Assembly: GCA_964607315.1 (NCBI GenBank)
Contig: CAZSKA010000001.1
Span: 1 to 64,000, forward strand
Source of the DNA: JAHDFB01 sp964607315
GTDB lineage: Bacteria; Bacteroidota; Bacteroidia; Chitinophagales; Saprospiraceae
Reading direction: 5' to 3'
DNA: 64,000 nucleotides
This document shows, one piece after another, positions 59,332-64,000 of the stretch. The notes under the pieces were generated by a model. It was given only the letters and a program-made list of their open reading frames with translations. It was not told where the DNA came from and did not search any database. Position 1 is the first letter of the stretch; each line of letters starts with the position of its first letter. Position numbers and translations under genes: made by a program.

Positions 59332-59910
59332 CTAGAAATCCTGAAGAATCTCAAACAAATCATCTAATTCGTCAAATGATTTAAAGCCAACTTTTTCTTC
59401 CGGACTGCCATGAACCATAATTCCTTTGAATGAAGAACTTAACAAACCCTGCTCCGAAACCTCTTGATTTACCACTTCATAATATAAATCAAGAGCACCC
59501 TTCTCCGTCAACCAGTCTTCCCACTCTCCTATTAACTTCTCCGACTTCAATACTCCTTTCTCCGAAATATTAAATTCCACATAATCACTTAACTCTTCTT
59601 CCTCTATTCCATAAATCACATCCACATCATAACTCGCTAATTTACCTCGTTCACTATATGGAATATATAATCCCGTACAATTCAAATCTACAAGATACTT
59701 CTCCGGATTAAGCCCTATCTCTTCTGTATACTCCAGGTAAAATTGTGGTCCTTCTACCCAACTCTGCATCGTTCCTATCTCCTGCGGACTAAGATAAAAG
59801 TTTGACTTTGGATCAATTGAAAATATAAAAAAATCAACCATCCATCCAGCAAAATACCGAGCATCTGTCAAATTTCCAATTGAATGAGCAATGACACTTT
59901 TCTTAAGCAT
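59332..59910 (-). CDS. TrpF-like barrel protein without catalytic cysteine
   Basis: A 192-residue protein. The start KKSVIAHSIGNLTDARYFAGWMVDFFIFSIDPKSNFYLSPQEIGTM follows the TrpF pattern KICGIT-x-x-DA...AGAD...F.F...SPRY.SPE, and SFKGIMVHGSPEEKVGFKSFDEL at the end follows the GGI..KPGvkdfd pattern. The catalytic cysteine of KICG is absent (VIAHSI), and the downstream catalytic aspartate is not obvious. I infer a (beta/alpha)8 homologue of phosphoribosylanthranilate isomerase that has lost that reaction. No other trp genes are near. Its start overlaps the end of the acyltransferase gene by eight bases. Confidence 0.55.
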   Translation of the reverse strand: MLKKSVIAHSIGNLTDARYFAGWMVDFFIFSIDPKSNFYLSPQEIGTMQSWVEGPQFYLEYTEEIGLNPEKYLVDLNCTGLYIPYSERGKLASYDVDVIYGIEEEELSDYVEFNISEKGVLKSEKLIGEWEDWLTEKGALDLYYEVVNQEVSEQGLLSSSFKGIMVHGSPEEKVGFKSFDELDDLFEILQDF

Positions 59911-61036
59911 AACTCTGTATTTTTAATTTATTTATCACTGGATTCGCATACATTAATAAAAAATTCTTTACTAATTCTGCATCCTTTATATCAATACTCT
60001 TTGCCATTCTTTTTATAAAAATCTTAACAGCATCTTCAGTGTAATGAGCCTTTGAAGCTTCGGTATTATTTAGAATATCAAAAGCAATATAATTCGTCTC
60101 ATGCAATTGATAGTTGATTTGAATTTGTTCTGTTACCTTTTGGGCGAAAGCCTTAATTGTCAAATTAACAGACAAATCTTTTTCCTTTAATTCATCTAAG
60201 TAATCATCTAAATTTGTACCACAAACAAGATGAATGTCTTTTTTATATCCTAATACGCCCTTCAAAATATTATTAAAATCTTCATTCTTTGTTTTCTTAT
60301 ATTTTACGCCATTTAATGCTGCTAATACTGCCGGCATTTTCATATAATCTGTAGGATCATACTCATATGAAATACTTAATGGTATTATGTTCAATGTTTT
60401 GAAATAATCACATAAATGCATTTCTTTTGGCTTATTCAAAGACAACATTTTAAGTATCCCTGGATTAGTTTGATCATTGCCATCTTTTGTACGACCTTCC
60501 TTTTGCGCTAACCAGATGGAATTTCCATTCTTCATCAAATGAGGAATATATGCTGATAATTCTTTAGACTTTATTAGCATATCTCTTGGTGACAATGACC
60601 TATGAACCAAGAAATTTCTATTTATCTTCGAAAACTTGTGTAAAAATGGAGTTCCAACAAGATTGTCGCCTATCGCAGAAGCCGTCATCCGTAATTTATT
60701 TTCTAATAAAACAAGATTAGTGATGCTGGTGTCTAGTACAATGTCTCTATGATTAGAAATATATAAATAGGAGGTGGTTTGATCTAATTGCTCAAACCCA
60801 AAAGAACCTAGTTCATTTGCGGTTTCTTTAATTACCCTTGATAATGCAGGATAGATAACTTTACTGTGAAAGTCATAAATAGAATGAATTTCCTTTATCT
60901 TATCATTGTAAAAATTAATATCTTTTCCTGGAAAAGCATAATCAAACAATGCTTTCATCATAGAGTGATTAATAAGATCAGTTAAAGCAGAATTAACTTC
61001 TTGATCGTGATATGGTCGAATGGTATCAAAATTCAT
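59903..61036 (-). CDS. PlsC-like glycerol acyltransferase
   Basis: A 377-residue acyltransferase. The HX4D motif is SNHRDIVLDTS. Further family blocks are NRNFLVHRSLSPRD, IWLAQKEGRTKDGND (the EGTRS-like block III) and IIPLSISYEYDPTDY (block IV). It is longer than the usual 1-acylglycerol-3-phosphate acyltransferase, and lacks obvious transmembrane helices, so it may be a peripheral enzyme for membrane phospholipid or ornithine-lipid synthesis. The exact acyl acceptor is unknown. It is coupled to the TrpF-like gene by an eight-base overlap. Confidence 0.87.
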   Translation of the reverse strand: MNFDTIRPYHDQEVNSALTDLINHSMMKALFDYAFPGKDINFYNDKIKEIHSIYDFHSKVIYPALSRVIKETANELGSFGFEQLDQTTSYLYISNHRDIVLDTSITNLVLLENKLRMTASAIGDNLVGTPFLHKFSKINRNFLVHRSLSPRDMLIKSKELSAYIPHLMKNGNSIWLAQKEGRTKDGNDQTNPGILKMLSLNKPKEMHLCDYFKTLNIIPLSISYEYDPTDYMKMPAVLAALNGVKYKKTKNEDFNNILKGVLGYKKDIHLVCGTNLDDYLDELKEKDLSVNLTIKAFAQKVTEQIQINYQLHETNYIAFDILNNTEASKAHYTEDAVKIFIKRMAKSIDIKDAELVKNFLLMYANPVINKLKIQSYA

Positions 61037-61091
61037 AATAAGACCGCAAAATTAGTTTTTCATTAGAATATATTATACCTAACTGATAAAT

Positions 61092-61613
61092 TTAATCAAA
61101 AACCCTATCGCGAATTTTTTCCATTTCAAGGGAAAGAAGTGGATGCCTTTGAACATTTACTATACATTCATTAATTCTATCCATGTATGTATCTTCCATT
61201 AGAGCATCCCGAATATAAAGACAAGCTTTTTCATAAGTTTCAAAGATGATATTACGAATAGGATCGGTTATTATCCAATGCGCCTTTACATATTTAGTTG
61301 CGCATTCCACATTAAATAAAAAGACTTCGCCTAATTCATACGTAAAGCTTTTCTGTCTTTCTAGATTTCTTAAAATAGCTCTGATTTTACTAATTCTGGG
61401 CTTCCTTGGCCTTCTTAGTGACCTGGTCACATACTTTGACTCAATGTCCTTTTTAATATTATTGTATATGCGTTGTCTATCTTTTTCAGAGCCAAGCTCC
61501 ATAATATAAAACTGTTTTACATCAGGAGAAAAAGCATACAAATTTTCTAATTCATGTTTTAATTCCTCTTCATTAAGGGACTGAATATATTTTATGAAAG
61601 TTGATTTCTGCAT
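61092..61613 (-). CDS. DUF6155-like protein
   Basis: A 173-residue soluble, helical and basic protein beginning MQKSTFIKYIQSLNEEELKHELENLYAFSPDVKQFY. This, the SRPRKPRISK-type basic stretch (LRRPRKPRISKIRAILRN) and GEVFLFNVECATKYVKAHW agree with what I remember of the DUF6155 family; its function is unknown. I start at the ATG at 61613, because the longer frame to 61649 lies inside the hairpin terminator of mscL. The predicted product has no signal peptide or membrane segment. Confidence 0.7.
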   Translation of the reverse strand: MQKSTFIKYIQSLNEEELKHELENLYAFSPDVKQFYIMELGSEKDRQRIYNNIKKDIESKYVTRSLRRPRKPRISKIRAILRNLERQKSFTYELGEVFLFNVECATKYVKAHWIITDPIRNIIFETYEKACLYIRDALMEDTYMDRINECIVNVQRHPLLSLEMEKIRDRVFD

Positions 61614-61622
61614 ATGGAGAGA

Positions 61623-61655
61623 ATAAAAAAAGGAGAATTGAAACATCAATTCTCC
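61623..61655 (-). terminator. Intrinsic terminator after mscL
   Basis: GGAGAATTGA (61632-61641), loop AACA, TCAATTCTCC (61646-61655): ten perfect pairs. On the minus strand a run of seven T follows. It lies between mscL and the DUF6155-like gene. Confidence 0.85.
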
Positions 61656-61682
61656 CTATAAATCGTTTTCTTAAAGAATGGT

Positions 61683-62084
61683 TTATTTTGCTAAAAGATT
61701 TCTGATTTCAGTCAGTAATTCTTCTTGTGTAGGTCCTGCTGGTGCTTCTTCTACTGGTTTTTTAGTCTTGTTATAAGCTCTTACAAATAAGAACATTACA
61801 AACCCAACTATAAGTAAACTTACAATTGTGTCAAACCATGCACCATATTGAACTGCAGTTACTCCTGCTGCTGCTGCTGCTTCAACTGTATCATAAACAG
61901 TATCACCTGGTGTCCAAAATCTGTCTGAAAAACTTTTTCCCCCAGTTACTAAACCAATTAATGGCATAGCAATTAAAGATACAAAGCCGTTAATAACAGC
62001 ACCAAGAGCGCCAGCCATGATTACAGCAACCGCAAATTCAATGACATTTCCTGTCATTATAAATTCCTTAAATTCTTTAAGCAT
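61683..62084 (-). CDS. mscL: Large-conductance mechanosensitive channel MscL
   Basis: A 133-residue pentameric channel subunit that opens under membrane tension to release solutes on osmotic downshock. The N-terminal amphipathic helix (MLKEFKEFIMTGNVIEFAVAVIMAGALGAVINGFVS) leads into TM1, MPLIGLVTGGKSF marks the periplasmic loop start, and TM2 is TIVSLLIVGFVMFLFVRAYNK. The C-terminal cytoplasmic helix is GPTQEELLTEIRNLL. The loop carries VEAAAAAGVTAVQYG. It is monocistronic with a strong terminator. A TTTATCGATAAA palindrome lies 97 bases upstream. Confidence 0.95.
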   Translation of the reverse strand: MLKEFKEFIMTGNVIEFAVAVIMAGALGAVINGFVSLIAMPLIGLVTGGKSFSDRFWTPGDTVYDTVEAAAAAGVTAVQYGAWFDTIVSLLIVGFVMFLFVRAYNKTKKPVEEAPAGPTQEELLTEIRNLLAK

Positions 62085-62180
62085 AATTTTTACATTTTGA
62101 TTTAAAACATTAATAATATAAAGATATATCCAAATTACAAAAGGATTATATCAACTTTTTAGTTCGATAAACGAAATGAT

Positions 62181-62192
62181 TTTATCGATAAA
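62181..62192. promoter_or_regulatory. TTTATCGATAAA palindrome upstream of mscL and the PPIase gene
   Basis: A perfect 12-base palindrome, flanked by GAT and TC so that it reads nearly GATTTATCGATAAATC. It is the second copy of the motif seen beside ogt. It lies in the 297-base divergent region between mscL and the PPIase gene, which otherwise holds no gene and is strongly AT-rich. Confidence 0.4.
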
Positions 62193-62353
62193 TCTTATTT
62201 TTTATGCTTTTTTAGGTATTTAGACCTAATTTTTATGCTTTAATTATGACAACATTGTAGTGGAATCAGTAGGTTTTTTTACACTAATGAGTAAATTTTC
62301 GTCGTTTATGATATGTTTTCCTTTCAAGAAAACTAAATATTACTTTTAAAAGC

Positions 62354-62361
62354 TAATTTTG
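62354..62361 (+). promoter_or_regulatory. -7 box for the PPIase gene
   Basis: TAATTTTG, a full match to TAnnTTTG, 20 bases before the ATG at 62382. TTTC at 62332-62335 is a possible -33 element with 18 bases between. Confidence 0.55.
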
Positions 62362-62381
62362 TGCTTTATTAAAGAAAACTT

Positions 62382-64000
62382 ATGAGAAAATATATTTTAT
62401 TTTTTGTCTTACTAACTTCTTGTTCATGGGCTTTCGCCCAAAACGATGACCCTGTTTTGTTTACTGTTGAAGGTAATCCCGTTCATGTTTCAGAATTCGA
62501 TTACATTTATTCAAAAAACACGGGCAAAAACACTGATTATAGCCTTAAGAGCCTAGAAGAATACCTGGACCTTTATGTAAAATTCAAATTGAAAGTTCAA
62601 AAAGCAAAAGAAATACAGCTTGATACAGTTCCTAGCCTAATGAAGGAACTAGAAGGATATAGAAAGCAATTGGCAAAATCTTATCTTACAGATAAAGAAG
62701 TAACGGATCGATTGGTTAAGGAAGTTTATGACAGATCAGCTAATGATATTAAATTATCTCATATCTTGATTTCTTTAAAAGAGAATGCAAGTGAAGAACA
62801 AGAGACTAAAGCAAGGCTGAAAATAGATAATGTTTATTCTAAACTTAAAGAAGGAATGTCTTTCAATGAAGCTGTAAAAGAATTTTCTGAGGATAAAATT
62901 TCTAAGGAAACTAACGGTGCTCTGCCTTTCTTAAATGCAATGTTTCCAGCTGGATTTTACGAATTGGAAAATGCAGGCTATGCTCTTCAGAAAGGTGAAT
63001 TTTCAGAACCTGTTCGTTCTAAACTTGGATTTCATATTGTTAGACTTGATGAAGTTAGACAAGCAAGAGGAGAGATGGAAATTGCTCATATTTTGATAAG
63101 GAAGGAAAAAATAAGACAAAAGAAATCAGATGGAGATGTCAGAATTATGGAGATTTATGAAAAAATCAAAAATGGAGAAGATTTTTCTACCTTAGCTAAA
63201 GAATATAGCGAAGATGCTACCTCTTCACGAAGTGAAGGTTACCTCGGTTATTTTGGGATTAATAAATATGAGAAAGCATTCGAAGATGCGGCATTTGGTT
63301 TAACAGAAGATGGACAGATAACAGAACCAATAGAAACATCTGTTGGTTGGCATATAATCAAAAGAATATCTAAAAAAGAGCGTGCTTCTTTCGAAGATTC
63401 TAATAAAAGATTAAAAGCCAAAGTTATAAGAGACTCCAGACATGATCTAGCTAAAAAAACACTTATTGATAGAATCAAAAAAGAATCGAAATTCTCCGAG
63501 AATAGTAAACTTTTAGATGATTTTACTAAGTCTTTGGACAAGTCATTCTTTTCTTATAAATGGAAACCTGAAGCAAAGAATAAGGAAACTTTGTTGACTT
63601 TTGGAAATAGAGAAATAGGGCTTAATGAGTTTGTTGATTATGCTAAAAGTAATACCCGAGCAAGACTTAGAATGGATGAAATGGAATTGGATGAAGCTGT
63701 TCAGACGATGTATGAAACATATGTGGAAGAGCAAGCTATTGATTATGAAGAAAAGCAACTCGTTAATAAATACCCTGATTTCAAAGCAATCATGAGAGAA
63801 TATGAAGAAGGTATCCTTCTTTTTGAAGTAACAAAAATGAATGTTTGGGATAAAGCATCACAGGATTCTGTAGGGCTTGAAAAATTCTTTCAAACAAATA
63901 CATATAAGTATCAGTGGAAAGAAAGAGCAAAAACACAAACTTTTAAAATTAATACTATTGATGAGGCACTGATTGCTAAATTCATGAAAAAAGCTAAAAA
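62382..64000 (+). CDS. Parvulin-type peptidyl-prolyl isomerase, exported (cut by window end)
   Basis: 539 codons are visible and the frame is still open at the window end, so the C-terminus is missing. The signal peptide MRKYILFFVLLTSCSWAFAQ ends in an AFAQ site, which fixes the start. After a SurA-like N-terminal helix region (VHVSEFDYIYSKNTGKN; LDLYVKFKLKVQKAKE) there are two parvulin domains: one beginning DIKLSHILIS (about 125-225), the next EMEIAHILIR (about 230-330). A C-terminal region that looks like a third helical segment follows (TFGNREIGLNEFVDYAKSN). It is a periplasmic folding factor of the SurA/PpiD type for outer-membrane proteins. Confidence 0.92.
   Translation, partial: MRKYILFFVLLTSCSWAFAQNDDPVLFTVEGNPVHVSEFDYIYSKNTGKNTDYSLKSLEEYLDLYVKFKLKVQKAKEIQLDTVPSLMKELEGYRKQLAKSYLTDKEVTDRLVKEVYDRSANDIKLSHILISLKENASEEQETKARLKIDNVYSKLKEGMSFNEAVKEFSEDKISKETNGALPFLNAMFPAGFYELENAGYALQKGEFSEPVRSKLGFHIVRLDEVRQARGEMEIAHILIRKEKIRQKKSDGDVRIMEIYEKIKNGEDFSTLAKEYSEDATSSRSEGYLGYFGINKYEKAFEDAAFGLTEDGQITEPIETSVGWHIIKRISKKERASFEDSNKRLKAKVIRDSRHDLAKKTLIDRIKKESKFSENSKLLDDFTKSLDKSFFSYKWKPEAKNKETLLTFGNREIGLNEFVDYAKSNTRARLRMDEMELDEAVQTMYETYVEEQAIDYEEKQLVNKYPDFKAIMREYEEGILLFEVTKMNVWDKASQDSVGLEKFFQTNTYKYQWKERAKTQTFKINTIDEALIAKFMKKAK

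Noticed and set aside
1..64000. tRNA, rRNA, tmRNA, RNase P RNA, CRISPR arrays, prophage or insertion sequences
   Set aside because: I looked for T-loop and CCA-end patterns, known RNA signature blocks, regularly spaced direct repeats and transposase/integrase motifs and saw none; a tRNAscan, Infernal and ISfinder run would settle this.

Overview
The window is a chromosomal segment of a low-GC Bacteroidota bacterium. By gene content it is perhaps close to Saprospiria or Chitinophagia, but I cannot place it more exactly. The grounds are: -7 boxes of the Bacteroidota TAnnTTTG type about 15 nt upstream of several starts; a type IX secretion C-terminal sorting domain; Bacteroidota-restricted families (DUF6252-, DUF4920-, DUF6090- and DUF6155-like proteins); the short form of YebC; and ECF sigma factors paired with a membrane/beta-barrel partner. 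Almost everything looks like core genome. I see no prophage, integrase, insertion sequence, CRISPR array, tRNA or rRNA.

Layout. 0-3 kb (minus strand): hydrolase, YqeY, RsmA, PdxA. 3.5-4.6 kb: a small lipoprotein and the RNA 2'-phosphotransferase KptA. 4.7-4.9 kb: a long imperfect hairpin repeat. 5-8.6 kb: DNA polymerase IV divergent from an XRE-S24 self-cleaving-type repressor, then a DUF4920 lipoprotein and QueG. 8.6-9.1 kb: a non-coding stretch with a candidate structured RNA and a clear terminator. 9.1-14.9 kb: a PolX whose polymerase site is degenerate, a large lipoprotein, and an ECF sigma factor overlapping an inner-membrane/beta-barrel protein. 15-18.8 kb (minus): rhomboid, MutL, a small membrane protein, a uracil-DNA glycosylase-family protein and Ogt. 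18.9-23 kb: an ABC exporter, Tag, YceI and MarR. 23.5-27.4 kb: L31, YraN, Nfu, PhoD-like phosphatase, inositol monophosphatase. 27.4-32.2 kb: a BNR-repeat secreted protein and a small set of accessory-looking genes. 32.2-35.1 kb (minus): LptB with an Ig-like lipoprotein upstream and two tiny lipoproteins downstream. 35.2-39.5 kb: an MtfA-like protein without its metalloprotease motif, an MsbA-type transporter, two uncharacterised proteins. 39.5-44.4 kb (minus): endonuclease/exonuclease/phosphatase, second rhomboid, YebC, FKBP, sigma-54. 44.6-48 kb: aminopeptidase P, a 42-residue membrane protein, nitroreductase, glycosyltransferase. 48-51.5 kb (minus): ECF sigma/anti-sigma, M16-like protein, coiled-coil HhH protein. 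52-55.6 kb: DnaE. 55.8-59.3 kb: ComM-like ATPase, ABC permease, exported DinB-like protein. 59.3-62.1 kb (minus): TrpF-like protein, acyltransferase, DUF6155, MscL. The right edge cuts a parvulin-type PPIase.

Themes. Genome maintenance is dense: RsmA and KptA for RNA, and DinB with its S24 regulator, PolX, MutL, a UDG-family protein, Ogt, Tag, YraN, ComM and DnaE for DNA. Envelope functions form the second theme: LptB, MsbA-like exporter, MscL, rhomboids and lipoproteins. The signals not explained by genes are (1) a TTTGGG...CCCAAA palindrome at nine or more places, inside and outside genes; (2) a dispersed hairpin element with TAATACCAATTT ends; (3) a candidate small structured RNA before 9057; and (4) a shared TTTATCGATAAA palindrome in two promoter regions. 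I found no convincing new defence or biosynthetic system.
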